NCBI GenBank assembly: GCA_963638105.1
Contig: CAVHPP010000007.1
Coordinates: 33,700-97,699 of the forward strand
Origin: CAG-217 sp963638105
GTDB taxonomy: Bacteria; Bacillota; Clostridia; Oscillospirales; Acutalibacteraceae
Direction of reading: 5' to 3'
DNA: 64,000 bases
Part shown: positions 7,411 through 16,538 of the stretch, piece by piece
How positions within the stretch are numbered: the first letter of the stretch is position 1
How the letters are laid out: the number at the start of each line of letters is the position of its first letter
Program-made: the position numbers and the translations under genes
The notes under the pieces: generated by a model
Told to the model about the DNA's origin: nothing
Seen by the model: only the letters and a program-made list of their open reading frames with translations
The model's database searches: none

Positions 7411-7947
7411 TTATTCGCCGAAATAGCGCTTTAACAGACCTTCAAAGGCCTTGCCGTGGCGCGCCTCGTCGCGAGCCATCTCATGCACGGTGTCATGGAT
7501 CGCGTCCAGGTTGGCAGCCTTGGCCTTCTTGGCCAGCTCAAACTTGCCCAGGGTAGCGCCGTTCTCGGCAGCCACACGCATCTCCAGGTTCTTCTTGGTG
7601 GAGGGGGTCACTACCTCGCCCAGCATCTCGGCGAACTTGGCAGCGTGCTCTGCCTCTTCATAAGCGGCCTTTTCCCAGTACAGACCGATCTCCGGGTAGC
7701 CCTCACGGTGTGCCACTCTGGCCATAGCCAGATACATACCCACCTCGGAGCACTCGCCGTTAAAGTTGTCTCTCAGACCCTGAACGATCTCCTCGTCCAC
7801 GCCGTCAATAATGCCTACCTGGTGCTCGGCAGCCCAGGTGCGCTCCTCGTTCTCCCGCACGGCCATCTTGGCGCCGCAAATGGGGCAAACATCAATGGGG
7901 GTGTCGCTCTCATACCCGCATACCGGGCAATAATACTTTTTGCTCAT
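7411..7947 (-). CDS. rubrerythrin, rubredoxin-domain-first type
   Basis: A 178-residue peroxide-reducing diiron protein of anaerobes. The rubredoxin-like FeS4 domain is N-terminal (YYCPVCG and VCPICG, residues 5-30), the reverse of classical rubrerythrin, followed by a four-helix ferritin-like domain with diiron motifs YEEAEHA and RDEARHG. It would reduce H2O2 with electrons from NADH via a reductase. The ATG at 7947 follows AAGGAGAAAGACG. It lies 39 bases after a PerR-type gene with no terminator between, so the two share a peroxide-responsive promoter. Confidence 0.92.
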   Translation of the reverse strand: MSKKYYCPVCGYESDTPIDVCPICGAKMAVRENEERTWAAEHQVGIIDGVDEEIVQGLRDNFNGECSEVGMYLAMARVAHREGYPEIGLYWEKAAYEEAEHAAKFAEMLGEVVTPSTKKNLEMRVAAENGATLGKFELAKKAKAANLDAIHDTVHEMARDEARHGKAFEGLLKRYFGE

Positions 7948-7986
7948 AATCGTCTTTCTCCTTTTTAGATGATTTGGATAACACAT

Positions 7987-8394
7987 TTATTGACAACAGC
8001 TGCAAATGCCGCTGAAGTACACATCCTTGTGGTGGACGGTAAAGCCGTCCAGTCCCTGAATACCCGTCAGGTCCGGGATAAAGTCATAGATCCGCCCGCA
8101 TTTTTCGCACCGGAAGTGCCCGTGGAAGCGGGTGTCCGCGTCGTAATGGATCCGGCCGCTGTCAATGGTCACAGGAATGATCAGGCCGCAGGCGTCCAGG
8201 GCTTGCAGGGCATTGTACACCGTGGTCTTTGAGAAAGCGGGATTGTCCTCCAGCACTGCCCGGTACACGCTCTCCACATCCGGGTGGGTGCGGTGCTCGC
8301 ACAGGTACTTATACACGGCAATGCGCTGGGGCGTTGCCTTAAATCCCCGATCCTTAAAGATTTGTACGATCTCTGCCGTTTCCGTTCGGATCAC
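7987..8394 (-). CDS. perR: Fur-family peroxide-type repressor
   Basis: A 135-residue Fur/PerR protein. Residues 1-75 are the winged helix (RGFKATPQRIAVYKYL); HGHFRCEKCGRIYDF carries the regulatory-metal His and first CxxC, and GICSCCQ ends the protein. Fusion-free and placed before rubrerythrin, it is likeliest a PerR peroxide sensor. The only possible start in frame is GTG at 8394, and the ribosome site GAGAGGTGATC overlaps it, an odd spacing. A 7-1-7 box upstream suggests autoregulation. PerR rather than Fur or Zur is inferred from context. Confidence 0.85.
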   Translation of the reverse strand: MIRTETAEIVQIFKDRGFKATPQRIAVYKYLCEHRTHPDVESVYRAVLEDNPAFSKTTVYNALQALDACGLIIPVTIDSGRIHYDADTRFHGHFRCEKCGRIYDFIPDLTGIQGLDGFTVHHKDVYFSGICSCCQ

Positions 8395-8422
8395 CTCTCT
8401 TTATGTTGTAATTATTATTGAC

Positions 8423-8437
8423 TTGTAATGAGTACAA
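8423..8437. promoter_or_regulatory. PerR/Fur-type operator
   Basis: TTGTAATGAGTACAA is a 7-1-7 inverted repeat with one mismatch, close to the PerR consensus, and sits about 30 bases upstream of the perR start within a likely promoter (TTGTAC at 8437-8432, 17 bases, TAATTA). Confidence 0.65.
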
Positions 8438-8516
8438 CATAAATATACACGATTTCTAACCTGATGTCAAGTCTTTTTTTGATTTTTTGCACTTTTCTTT
8501 TCGGCGGGTACAGAAA

Positions 8517-8545
8517 GCCCCGGCGCCTACAAAGGGCGCCGGGGC
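8517..8545. terminator. terminator of the nitroreductase-GDPD pair
   Basis: Perfect 11-base stem GCCCCGGCGCC/GGCGCCGGGGC; the T-run on the minus strand is short, so read-through to other signals is possible. Confidence 0.65.
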
Positions 8546-8572
8546 AATTTTGTGCTTTGATTTTATGCAGAC

Positions 8573-9451
8573 TTAATAGGTAATGCTGTCGGTGGTAATG
8601 TAGGTAACGCCCTTGTCTTTCAGACTTTGCAGCGTGTCCATATCGTCAATGGTCCAGGCGCCCACTTCCAGTCCGGCGTCCAGACACTTTTGCACCACTT
8701 CCTTGGTGTTCTCGTCCTTGTTGCCGTTAAAGTCAATGCCGCACTCTCCACCCAGAGCCTTGGCGTCTGCAATAGCCTGGTCGTCGATCTTCTGCACCAA
8801 ATACCACACCGGCACATCCTGAGACAGCTTGCGGATCTGCTGCAAATTCTCCAAATGGAAGGAGATAAACAGCGGCTTGGCGCCGGTGTCCGCCACCAGC
8901 TTCATGATCTCGTCATAGTGCTCCGTGTTGTTCTTGCCTTTCAGCTCGATCACGGCGGTCATATTGTACTTGACGCAGGTCTTTAAGTAGTCCTCTAAGG
9001 TGCAGATCTTCAAATTGGGGTATTGGTCAATATTCACCCCATTGTCCGTATTATAGGTAAGCAGCTCGTCGTAGGTCTTTTTCTCCACAAAGGCGTGCTG
9101 ATCCATCATGCGGTAGGTATGGCTGTCGTGGGAGATGACCCACACCCCGTCCTTGGTGCGATAGATGTCGCACTCGGCGCCGGTAAATCCGGCCTTGCCG
9201 GCCTCCTCAAAGGCAGGCAGCGTATTCTCCGGTGCCACGGCACGGAACCCACGGTGGGCGATCAGGGTCACATCGTGATTGCCCATGGCGGTGACGGTAT
9301 AGTCCTTCACCTGGCAGTAATTGTGCAGATAGATCAATCCGCCGCTGACCACGATCAGGATCAGCGCCAGCAGCACGCTGCACAGGATCACCGCCACCTT
9401 TTTGCCGGTGGACCACTTTTTCTTCTCTTTTTTCACTGCGGTTTCACTCAT
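8573..9451 (-). CDS. membrane-anchored glycerophosphodiester phosphodiesterase
   Basis: A 292-residue GDPD. A basic N-terminus and one membrane helix (residues 17-42) anchor it facing outward. The catalytic set is intact: IAHRG (His66, Arg67), PENT (74-77), GAECDIYRTKDG (Glu93, Asp95) and ISHD (His108). It cleaves glycerophosphodiesters to glycerol-3-phosphate and an alcohol, for example during lipid or teichoic acid turnover. Its start overlaps the end of the nitroreductase gene by 8 bases. Compare the second, altered GDPD at 17397-18239. Confidence 0.9.
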   Translation of the reverse strand: MSETAVKKEKKKWSTGKKVAVILCSVLLALILIVVSGGLIYLHNYCQVKDYTVTAMGNHDVTLIAHRGFRAVAPENTLPAFEEAGKAGFTGAECDIYRTKDGVWVISHDSHTYRMMDQHAFVEKKTYDELLTYNTDNGVNIDQYPNLKICTLEDYLKTCVKYNMTAVIELKGKNNTEHYDEIMKLVADTGAKPLFISFHLENLQQIRKLSQDVPVWYLVQKIDDQAIADAKALGGECGIDFNGNKDENTKEVVQKCLDAGLEVGAWTIDDMDTLQSLKDKGVTYITTDSITY

Positions 9452-10229
9452 TTTCTGTTTCCCCCTCCGATTGCGTTGGGAATTTGATCACCTTATCGTC
9501 GGTGACGAACTCCCCTTTTTTGTTCCACTTGCCCTGCACACCCTTGTGGGCGGCGCCCAGTTGAAAATGCAGCTGGGCAATACCAAAGTCCAGGCTCTTG
9601 TCCGAGTACGGCGCGTCTACCGAGGCAGAGATCTTGCCCTCCTCGTAGCGAAAGCGCACGCACCGCCGGTTGGTGGCAGACGGCGCCTTTTCCACCATCT
9701 GCATAGCAAACACATACGGCTCCGGCAGTGCTCGATCGCAGGCCTCCATCATCTTTTGGTAGGGCTTGTTGGTCTTGTGGGTGGCGTTGTACATCATCTT
9801 CTCTTTCATGCTCTTGCCGGGCTTTACATTGCCAATGGTAATCACGCCGTACAGGCGCAGATCCCGGGGCAGGTCCAGCATTTGGTAGAGCTTGTTCTCA
9901 TTATATGTACCCGTTACCCAGCAGGTGCCCAGCCCGTGGTACACACACTGCAAAACAATACTTTCGCCAAAGTAGCCGCTTTGAATTCTGGCCCACTCCG
10001 TGTCCGGCCCGCACACAGCCACCAGCGCAAATTTGCCGGTAAACAAGGTAAAGGGTGCCGTGCCGTCTGCCAGCAGGCGAAAAGAAAGCCCGCTTTGGTG
10101 ATTGACGGCGTCCACCATCTCCTGCAAGATCTCCAGCACCCGGGGATCCGGCGGCGTGTGGCTGTAAGTACGGCGGGAACAGCGGGCGCCGATGGCCTCA
10201 ATATATTCTGCATTGGTCAAATGTACCAC
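9444..10229 (-). CDS. nitroreductase-family flavoprotein
   Basis: A 261-residue protein of the FMN-dependent nitroreductase fold (the TM1586-like subgroup). The FMN phosphate-binding start CSRRTYS at residues 17-23, the helix GYFGESIVLQCVYHGLGTCWV and the C-terminal FRYEEGKISASVD strand pair fit the family. The natural substrate is not predictable. The GTG start has GAGAGGAA very close to it; a TTG three codons later is possible. It has its own promoter and is coupled to the GDPD gene. Confidence 0.8.
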   Translation of the reverse strand: MVHLTNAEYIEAIGARCSRRTYSHTPPDPRVLEILQEMVDAVNHQSGLSFRLLADGTAPFTLFTGKFALVAVCGPDTEWARIQSGYFGESIVLQCVYHGLGTCWVTGTYNENKLYQMLDLPRDLRLYGVITIGNVKPGKSMKEKMMYNATHKTNKPYQKMMEACDRALPEPYVFAMQMVEKAPSATNRRCVRFRYEEGKISASVDAPYSDKSLDFGIAQLHFQLGAAHKGVQGKWNKKGEFVTDDKVIKFPTQSEGETENE

Positions 10230-10302
10230 TTCCTCTCTACGGCAGGCCCTGCCTGCTGCACGCCCCCACCCGGCGCAAAACCGGGCAGGGGAACACAGCC
10301 TC

Positions 10303-10331
10303 AGTATAGCACAATCCCGGGAGAATTACAA
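10303..10331 (-). promoter_or_regulatory. promoter of nitroreductase-GDPD
   Basis: Minus-strand TTGTAA (10331-10326), 17 bases, TATACT (10308-10303). The -35 overlaps the asnB stop. Confidence 0.65.
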
Positions 10332-12149
10332 GTCAAAGGTCACGCCGTAAGCCTTAACCCAACCGTAGATCTGGACCACATAAGCCACCACCTGTGCCCC
10401 GCGCATCAGCTGGCCGTACCAAGGCTCCCGCAGGGTGTCCGGGTTCTGGCACAGAGCGACCACCGCGTCCCGGTCCAGCAACTCATACAGCGGGCAGGCG
10501 GTGTCCGTCAGCACCGGCTCCACCAGCGCCTTGACCCGGGCAAAGTACGCCGGATTAAAGGTCTTGGGGTAGGGGCTTTTTTTGCGCCAGGCGATCTGAT
10601 AGGGAAGCTCCCCCTCAAAGGCCTTGCGCAGCACGCCCTTCTCCCGCCCCTCCGGCGACTTCAGCGCCCAGGGCATATTGTAGGCGTACTCCACCAGCCG
10701 CCAGTCGCAAAACGGCACCCGCACCTCCAGGGAGCTGTGCATACTCATAGCATCCTTGCGCATCAACAGCGTTTGCATAAACCAGTCGGTGTTCAGCCGG
10801 AACATTTGGCGCATACGCTTTTCCAGCGGGCTGTCTGTGTCCAGCACCTCCGTGTCTGCCACCGTGCGGCGGTAGGCGGCCTGCACATAGTCCGCCCCCT
10901 CCGGTAACAGCCCCGGGCGCAGCAGACTTTGGCGCACGTCTACGCTGCGGGACCAGGGAAAAGTGTCCGCAAACAAGATCTCCTGCCGATGATACCAGGG
11001 GTAACCGCCAAAGATCTCGTCGGCGCATTCACCGGATAGGCACACCTTAAAGTCCCGGTGCACCTGCCGGCAAAACAGCAACAAGCTGGAGTCCACATCC
11101 GTAAAGCCCGGCACGCCACGGGCCAGGGTGGCCTCCACCAGCGCGTCTGCCACATCCACATTATTCAGCACCACATTGCGGTGATGGGAGCCGATGGCCC
11201 CGGCCATCAGACCGATATAATCGCTGTCTGCATTGGGCTGGAACAGGCTCTTTTGGAAGTAGCGGCTGTTGTCCTCATAATCCACCGAGTAGGTGCACAG
11301 CCGCTCCCCCTGCGCCGCCATCTGCCGGGCGGCGATCTCGGAAATAATGGACGAGTCCAGCCCGCCGCTAAGGAAAGTACATACCGGCACATCACTGACC
11401 AGCTGGCGCTCCACCGCGTCCGTCACCAGCTGATGGGTGCGCTCGATGGTGTCCGCCGGGCTGTCCGTATGGGGCGCGGCGTGCAGCTTCCAGTACCGGT
11501 GCACCTGCAAAGTGCCGTGGTCATAGGTCAGGTAGCAGGCCGGAGGCAGCTCCGCCAGATCCCGAAACACCGCGTGCCCCGGGGAGCGGGCAGGCCCCAG
11601 CATAAAGATCTCTGCCAGTCCGCTGCGATCCACCACCGGCTCCACCTCCGGGAGCAGCAGCAAGGTAGGGATCCGGCTGGCAAAGGCAAACAGTCGCCCT
11701 TTTTTGCAGTAGAACAGGGGCTTTACCCCGATCCTGTCCCGGGCGGCAAACAGGGTGCCCCGGCGGGTGTCATACACCGCAAAGGCAAAAATGCCATTGA
11801 GTTTTTCGAGGCACCCGGCTTTCCACTTATGGTAGGCCTTGAGCACCACTTCCGTATCACAGGCGGTCTCAAAGCTGTACCCGGCGCTTTCCAGCAGGTG
11901 GCGCACTTCTGCTGTGTTGTAAATTTCGCCATTATAGGCAATCACCAAATCGCCAAAGCGCATAGGCTGCCGTCCGCCTGCCGGATCAATAATCGCCAGC
12001 CGCCGGTGCAGCAGCGCCGCCCCCGGCTCTAAGTATCGCCCGCTGTCGTCCGGGCCACGGCTTCGCAGGCTGTCGCTCATTTGGCACAGCAGCTGCTCTC
12101 GCTCCCGCAGATCCACATCCTCACCCAGAATTCCTGCAATTCCGCACAT
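10326..12149 (-). CDS. asnB: asparagine synthase (glutamine-hydrolysing)
   Basis: A 607-residue AsnB. MCGIAGILG supplies the N-terminal Cys nucleophile (Cys2) of the class II glutaminase domain (to about 210; YNGEIYN binds glutamine), and the synthetase domain has the pyrophosphate loop SGGLDSS. It amidates aspartate with ATP. The length matches the B. subtilis AsnB/AsnO type. It stands alone with no tight neighbour upstream; the upstream 125 bases hold the tRNA promoter on the other strand. Confidence 0.95.
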   Translation of the reverse strand: MCGIAGILGEDVDLREREQLLCQMSDSLRSRGPDDSGRYLEPGAALLHRRLAIIDPAGGRQPMRFGDLVIAYNGEIYNTAEVRHLLESAGYSFETACDTEVVLKAYHKWKAGCLEKLNGIFAFAVYDTRRGTLFAARDRIGVKPLFYCKKGRLFAFASRIPTLLLLPEVEPVVDRSGLAEIFMLGPARSPGHAVFRDLAELPPACYLTYDHGTLQVHRYWKLHAAPHTDSPADTIERTHQLVTDAVERQLVSDVPVCTFLSGGLDSSIISEIAARQMAAQGERLCTYSVDYEDNSRYFQKSLFQPNADSDYIGLMAGAIGSHHRNVVLNNVDVADALVEATLARGVPGFTDVDSSLLLFCRQVHRDFKVCLSGECADEIFGGYPWYHRQEILFADTFPWSRSVDVRQSLLRPGLLPEGADYVQAAYRRTVADTEVLDTDSPLEKRMRQMFRLNTDWFMQTLLMRKDAMSMHSSLEVRVPFCDWRLVEYAYNMPWALKSPEGREKGVLRKAFEGELPYQIAWRKKSPYPKTFNPAYFARVKALVEPVLTDTACPLYELLDRDAVVALCQNPDTLREPWYGQLMRGAQVVAYVVQIYGWVKAYGVTFDL

Positions 12150-12227
12150 AACATCACCTCACTTTTAGTCTATGCAGGCCCACGCCCTTTGCCAGTCACG
12201 GAATTTTTGGAAATTTGCAATTTGGGC

Positions 12228-12256
12228 TTGACTATCATTTTTCGTTGTGTTATAGT
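12228..12256 (+). promoter_or_regulatory. promoter of the tRNA-Thr/tRNA-Tyr pair
   Basis: TTGACT (12228-12233), 17 bases, TATAGT (12251-12256). Confidence 0.8.
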
Positions 12257-12274
12257 ATTAAGGCGTTAAGAAAT

Positions 12275-12350
12275 GCTGGTGTAGCTCAGTTGGTAGAGCA
12301 GCTGATTTGTAATCAGCAGGTCAGGGGTTCGAGTCCGTTCACCAGCTCCA
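12275..12350 (+). tRNA. tRNA-Thr (anticodon TGT)
   Basis: Full cloverleaf of 76 bases: acceptor GCTGGTG/TACCAGC-type pairing, D arm TAGCTCAGTTGGTAGAGCA, anticodon stem GCTGA/TCAGC around loop TTTGTAA, T arm with GGTTCGAGTCC and encoded CCA. Confidence 0.95.
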
Positions 12351-12386
12351 CGGCGGAGTTGGCAACGCCGTTCTCCGCATTTATAT

Positions 12387-12471
<85 letters not shown>

Positions 12472-12515
12472 AAGAAACGACAATTTTCTTTTGAAGATTG
12501 TCGTTTCTTTTTATT
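12472..12515 (+). terminator. tRNA operon terminator
   Basis: Stem AAGAAACGACAAT/ATTGTCGTTTCTT, then TTTTATTTTT. Confidence 0.85.
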
Positions 12516-12530
12516 TTTGCGCAAAAAGTA

Positions 12531-12561
12531 ACCGGCAGGGAAGTTCCCTGCCGGTTTTTTT
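12531..12561. terminator. terminator downstream of the GH112 gene
   Basis: Perfect ACCGGCAGGGAA/TTCCCTGCCGGT hairpin, T-run on the plus side; it can serve both strands. Confidence 0.75.
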
Positions 12562-12568
12562 ATGCCTG

Positions 12569-14758
12569 TTAAATTTGATACCACTTGATTTCGTTAGGCT
12601 CCAGGTGCAGGTCAAACCCGCTGCCGTCGCCCACATAAACGGTGGTGTCTTGCGGCGCATAGGTGTTGTTGACCACGCAGTATTTGCCGTTCTTTACATA
12701 AGCGTGGACCTCCACATTGTAGTTGGTGGAGAACCACTTGTGCAGCTGAGCCTCCGCAGAAGCCGCCCACAGCACTGCACGGTACAGCACCCGGCTGTTC
12801 TTAAAGCTGTACGGCAGACCGCTGATATACACGCCCCGGCCTTTGCCGAATTCTTTGACCGCCATCTGCACCTCGCAGCCGTTGCGCACTGCAAAAGGCA
12901 GCTCCGTTTCGTTCTGGAGCAGCACCCGGGTGCCCTCCAGAGCCACAATGTTCTTCTTGCCCTCGCCAAAGTCCACATCGCCGTCCGTATCCGCCAGAAT
13001 AAAGTGGTCCGGGTGGGCGGTGGTGTTGTAGCGGTCCGTGTTCAGGGCAAAGCCGTTCTCCTCTTCCACGCCCAGAATATCGTCCAGCTGGAAGAACTTG
13101 CCCTGCCACTGGTGGGCTGCCGGCTCGCCCACGCCGATGAAGCCGCCGCCGTTATAGACAAAGGCCTTTACCCGGGTGACGATCTCTTCATCGCACCAAT
13201 AGGCGCCGCCGGTCTGGGCGGTATCTGCGTCGCCCACATTCAGGATCACGTCAAATTGATCCAGGAAGTGGGGATCGCTCTTAATATCGTCAAAGCTGAT
13301 GAACGCCACATCAAAGGGTGCGCCGCTCAGGGCCTCGATCACGCCGAAATAGGAATAATTCTGCCGATAATACAGACCGTGGTGCACCATATGGTTGCCC
13401 CAGGCGCGCATTTTGCCCCAGCAGTTGAGCACGGCCACTTTCTTTACACAATAGGGGGTCACGCCCTGAATATTGTCATACAGGGTGCGGAACTCGTCGC
13501 ACACAGACTCAATGTAATCCACAAAGTCCGGGAACTGGAGCGCCAGCTTCAAGTAGCCCCCGTAGCCGATCCGCTGAATGGGACTGCGCAGAATGGCACG
13601 CCGGGCGGTGACCCAGTTGGTCTTGGCCTCCATAATGGGGTCGCCCCCCTGGTGGAACACATCCGGGAAGAAATAGGGCAGGAACCGACCCTCCGTGTAC
13701 TTTACATTCTTAATATCGCTAAACAGCCGCAAGGTGGCGCCGTTGCCTACGCTGCCCACCACAGCGTCCAGCCCGATGGTGGCGAATTCCTCCATAAACG
13801 GCTCCATGCCGATCCAGTGGTCGCCCATAAACATCATGGCCTCTTTGCCGTAGCTGTGCACAATGTCTACCATCTCTTTGGCCAGCTTGGCTACCTCCCG
13901 GCGCTGGAACGCCTGGAAGTCCTTAAATTCCTTCGTGGGGATCCGGTAGCTGTTGTTCATATAGCCCTGGTCAATAATGAACTCCGGGCGGAACTTGTAG
14001 CCCACCTCCTGCTCAAACTGCTTTAAGATATAGGGGCTGACAGAGGCAGAATAGCCGAACCAATCCACCCACTTCTCCCGCGCCATCTCGTCAAATACCA
14101 AGGTAAACTGGTGGAAGAAGGTGGTAAAGCGGATCACATCCACATACGGGTGCTCGTCCAAAAACCGGCGCAGCCGCTCCATAGAGTGGGCATGGGTCTT
14201 GGGCTGGCGCACATCAAAGGTGATCTGCGGCTCCGCATCTTTCCAGTCGTTGACCACCGCGTTATACATATTCACCGGATCCCACATAATGTAGGTCAAA
14301 AAGCTGACGGTGTATTGGTGGAAGGGCACGGTGCGGATCACCACATTGCCGCTCTCCCCATCATAACGCCAGTCCTCTACCGGCACCGGCGCACCGGTGG
14401 TGCGGTCCATCACTTCCCACCAACGCTGAATATCATCATAAGTATTCACCTTCAGCATTGCCGGGTACAGGTGGTCCATCAGGTGGATCTCCAGCGTGTC
14501 CTTCACCGCCGTATGGAACGGGGTCATAATGTACATCTGCTGCACCTCGTCCGGGTTCGCCTTGGCCCAGGCGTTGTCCTTGCGGGTGGTGCAGTAGGTG
14601 GCGTAGATCTTGGCGCCGGTGTCTTTCAGCTCCTGGGGGAACTCTGTGCCGTCGCAGTCACGCAGGGCGTCTGCGCCCCAGCGCTCCATAATTTCTTTGG
14701 TCTGGGGCACCACATCCAGGTCGGTGGGGATGGTGACTCTGCCCTTTCTGTTTGCCAT
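12569..14758 (-). CDS. GH112 beta-galactosyl-N-acetylhexosamine (or rhamnose) phosphorylase
   Basis: A 729-residue GH112 enzyme. It opens with KGRVTIPTDLDV and carries the family's galactose/phosphate segments (YGYS-type FGYSASVSPYI, DQGYMNNSYRIPT, HSYGKEAMMFMGDHWIG, VGSVGNGATLRLFSDI) and a C-terminal beta domain. Family members split galacto-N-biose or lacto-N-biose (mucin, milk oligosaccharides), or galactosyl-beta-1,4-rhamnose, with phosphate, giving galactose-1-phosphate. It has no signal peptide, so it acts on imported sugar. GAGGTAACAAACT precedes the ATG. It is last of three cotranscribed genes, 11 bases after a beta-helix protein. No sugar transporter lies nearby. Confidence 0.92.
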   Translation of the reverse strand: MANRKGRVTIPTDLDVVPQTKEIMERWGADALRDCDGTEFPQELKDTGAKIYATYCTTRKDNAWAKANPDEVQQMYIMTPFHTAVKDTLEIHLMDHLYPAMLKVNTYDDIQRWWEVMDRTTGAPVPVEDWRYDGESGNVVIRTVPFHQYTVSFLTYIMWDPVNMYNAVVNDWKDAEPQITFDVRQPKTHAHSMERLRRFLDEHPYVDVIRFTTFFHQFTLVFDEMAREKWVDWFGYSASVSPYILKQFEQEVGYKFRPEFIIDQGYMNNSYRIPTKEFKDFQAFQRREVAKLAKEMVDIVHSYGKEAMMFMGDHWIGMEPFMEEFATIGLDAVVGSVGNGATLRLFSDIKNVKYTEGRFLPYFFPDVFHQGGDPIMEAKTNWVTARRAILRSPIQRIGYGGYLKLALQFPDFVDYIESVCDEFRTLYDNIQGVTPYCVKKVAVLNCWGKMRAWGNHMVHHGLYYRQNYSYFGVIEALSGAPFDVAFISFDDIKSDPHFLDQFDVILNVGDADTAQTGGAYWCDEEIVTRVKAFVYNGGGFIGVGEPAAHQWQGKFFQLDDILGVEEENGFALNTDRYNTTAHPDHFILADTDGDVDFGEGKKNIVALEGTRVLLQNETELPFAVRNGCEVQMAVKEFGKGRGVYISGLPYSFKNSRVLYRAVLWAASAEAQLHKWFSTNYNVEVHAYVKNGKYCVVNNTYAPQDTTVYVGDGSGFDLHLEPNEIKWYQI

Positions 14759-14769
14759 AGTTTGTTACC

Positions 14770-16074
14770 TCAATCTTCCTTGCTGTCCGCCGGAACGACG
14801 GTGTTGTTCACCAGTTTCATCTTGCCGTGGTTGCGCTTGCGCCTCAAGGGCACACCCGGCTCCATATAAAATGTGTTGTCCTCTACCAAACCGTCCGGGT
14901 TGCCGGAAGGCGACAGCACGCCCCCCAAATCCCGGTAGCTTACATTGTGGCGATAGGTGCTGTGCACCGCCTCGCCCAGGCAAAACATCATGGCTCCGCC
15001 CTCGTTGTAGGCGGAGTAATTGTATTCATACACGGTACCGTCGCCGGAGTCTGCGTCATAGGCCATACCGTCCTGGTTCAGTTTGGTATCTGCCACATCG
15101 TTGTACCGCAGCAGGGCGTCCTTGCACTTCCAGGGCCAAATGGCCGCCGCCACCTTGCCCTGGCGCTTGCCCGGGTATTTGTAATAGCGGTCGTTCATCT
15201 CTAAGGCACAGCTGTCCGCCGTGTTGTGCTCCACCAGCGGGCGCAGGGCGTACATGGGGGTAATTGCGTCGCCCCCGGCAGCCACCACATAATTGCCCCG
15301 CAGGGTAATATTTTCGTGGCCGTATTTTAAGAAAGCGTCTTCTGCCAGCTCCTTGGCAGCAAAGTCCCGGTGCCGATAGCTGTAACCCACTGCAATACCC
15401 CAGCGGCTCACCTGCTGGACCATACAGTTCTCCACCGTTACACCGTCATACCGAGCCACGCCGGTCTTGGCCTCATCAGTTGGAGTCAGGGCGGTCATAT
15501 AAATGCCGCCGTTATTCATGTGCTTGTTGTATACATTGCCCTTCACATCATGGACAAACAGTCCGGTGAGCGTAATGCTGTGCAGGGTGCCCCGATCCCG
15601 GGCTACCACCGCCACGCCGGTGCGGTCCATCTTGTCTGCAGCGCAGTAGCTTTCCAGGTCGGTAAAGGGCGCATCGTTGGTGATCTCCAGATCCCGCAGC
15701 ACAATATTCTCCACATCATAGAGCAGCACAGCGGAGGACACTTCTCCCCGATATACATGACCGTCAAAATCCAACGGCGCACCGTAGTCCTGATACCACA
15801 CGCCGGTACCGTCCGCCGCAATGCAAGGCAAGGCGTCGCCTGTACCGTAAGCACCAATTTCAATGGGTGCACCGGCAATATCGCCGCAGTTTTTCAGGTG
15901 CAAGGCCTCTCCGGCAAACACGCTGCCCCGCTCTAAGAGCACCTTGTCCCCGGGCTGCAAAGACAGGGCGCTGACCTGCGCCGGGTGCAAGAACGGTGTC
16001 TGCGGGGTCAGGCCGTCAAAATCGGCACTGCCGTGAAGAGAACTAACGTAATAAGTCTTGGACGGCACGGTCAT
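14770..16074 (-). CDS. right-handed parallel beta-helix protein
   Basis: A 434-residue protein with pectate-lyase-like beta-helix features: an opening YYVSSLHGSADFDG with GLTPQTPFLHP, repeated short strands such as ENIVLRDLEITND, LHSITLTGLFVHD and VTVENCMVQQVSRWGIAVG. Such proteins bind or cleave polysaccharides. No signal peptide is seen, so a cytosolic role in oligosaccharide processing beside GH112 is possible. A start with GGAGGAG just upstream was chosen; its first 32 bases overlap the preceding gene. The specific activity is not predicted. Confidence 0.8.
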   Translation of the reverse strand: MTVPSKTYYVSSLHGSADFDGLTPQTPFLHPAQVSALSLQPGDKVLLERGSVFAGEALHLKNCGDIAGAPIEIGAYGTGDALPCIAADGTGVWYQDYGAPLDFDGHVYRGEVSSAVLLYDVENIVLRDLEITNDAPFTDLESYCAADKMDRTGVAVVARDRGTLHSITLTGLFVHDVKGNVYNKHMNNGGIYMTALTPTDEAKTGVARYDGVTVENCMVQQVSRWGIAVGYSYRHRDFAAKELAEDAFLKYGHENITLRGNYVVAAGGDAITPMYALRPLVEHNTADSCALEMNDRYYKYPGKRQGKVAAAIWPWKCKDALLRYNDVADTKLNQDGMAYDADSGDGTVYEYNYSAYNEGGAMMFCLGEAVHSTYRHNVSYRDLGGVLSPSGNPDGLVEDNTFYMEPGVPLRRKRNHGKMKLVNNTVVPADSKED

Positions 16075-16477
16075 ACTCCTCCTCTCGCATTTTCTTATGA
16101 ACCACCTGCTTCACTTCACGGAAACGGAATTTGTCCCCCATATAGCGCGTAAACAGGTCCTTGTTGGCCTTGTAATAGGCCTTTTCTTCCCGGGCGGTAA
16201 TCGGCGCATAATTGTAACGCACCTGCTTGCGCTCCCCGGCGAATGCCAGCCGAAAGCGGGTGCATTCATATTGCAGATACGCCGGCAGCGGATAGGCGGT
16301 CAAGCCGTACACCACTTCCCCGGCAGCCAGCTTTTCCCCACGGCGGGCATTCTCCCGACGGCAGCGTTCTTCTGCCGCCGCCAGACTGTCGTCGTCAATC
16401 AGTCCCAGCTGTTTTGCAAAAGTCAGGTTGGCGCAAATGCGCCGCAGCTCCTGCGGATCCTTTGCATACTTGTTCAT
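16043..16477 (-). CDS. uncharacterised basic protein of the GH112 operon
   Basis: A 144-residue soluble, charged, mostly helical protein with no recognised family. A central segment VVYGLTAYPLPAYLQYECTR precedes a basic tail rich in Lys/Arg/Glu. The ATG at 16477 follows GGGGTAAAAAG. It is first in the operon, and its end overlaps the beta-helix gene by 32 bases, a coupling that suggests stable stoichiometry. No function is proposed. Confidence 0.65.
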   Translation of the reverse strand: MNKYAKDPQELRRICANLTFAKQLGLIDDDSLAAAEERCRRENARRGEKLAAGEVVYGLTAYPLPAYLQYECTRFRLAFAGERKQVRYNYAPITAREEKAYYKANKDLFTRYMGDKFRFREVKQVVHKKMREEEYDRAVQDLLR

Positions 16478-16538
16478 CTTTTTACCCCATTGAATTGGCC
16501 GGCGCAAGCGCTCCGGCGCGATTTTTGTGATCCCCTAT

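Noticed and set aside
9402..10907. 501-codon plus-strand frame
   Set aside because: Covers nitroreductase and asnB on the other strand; no recognisable domain.
12491..14026. 511-codon plus-strand frame
   Set aside because: Antisense to GH112; no family motif.
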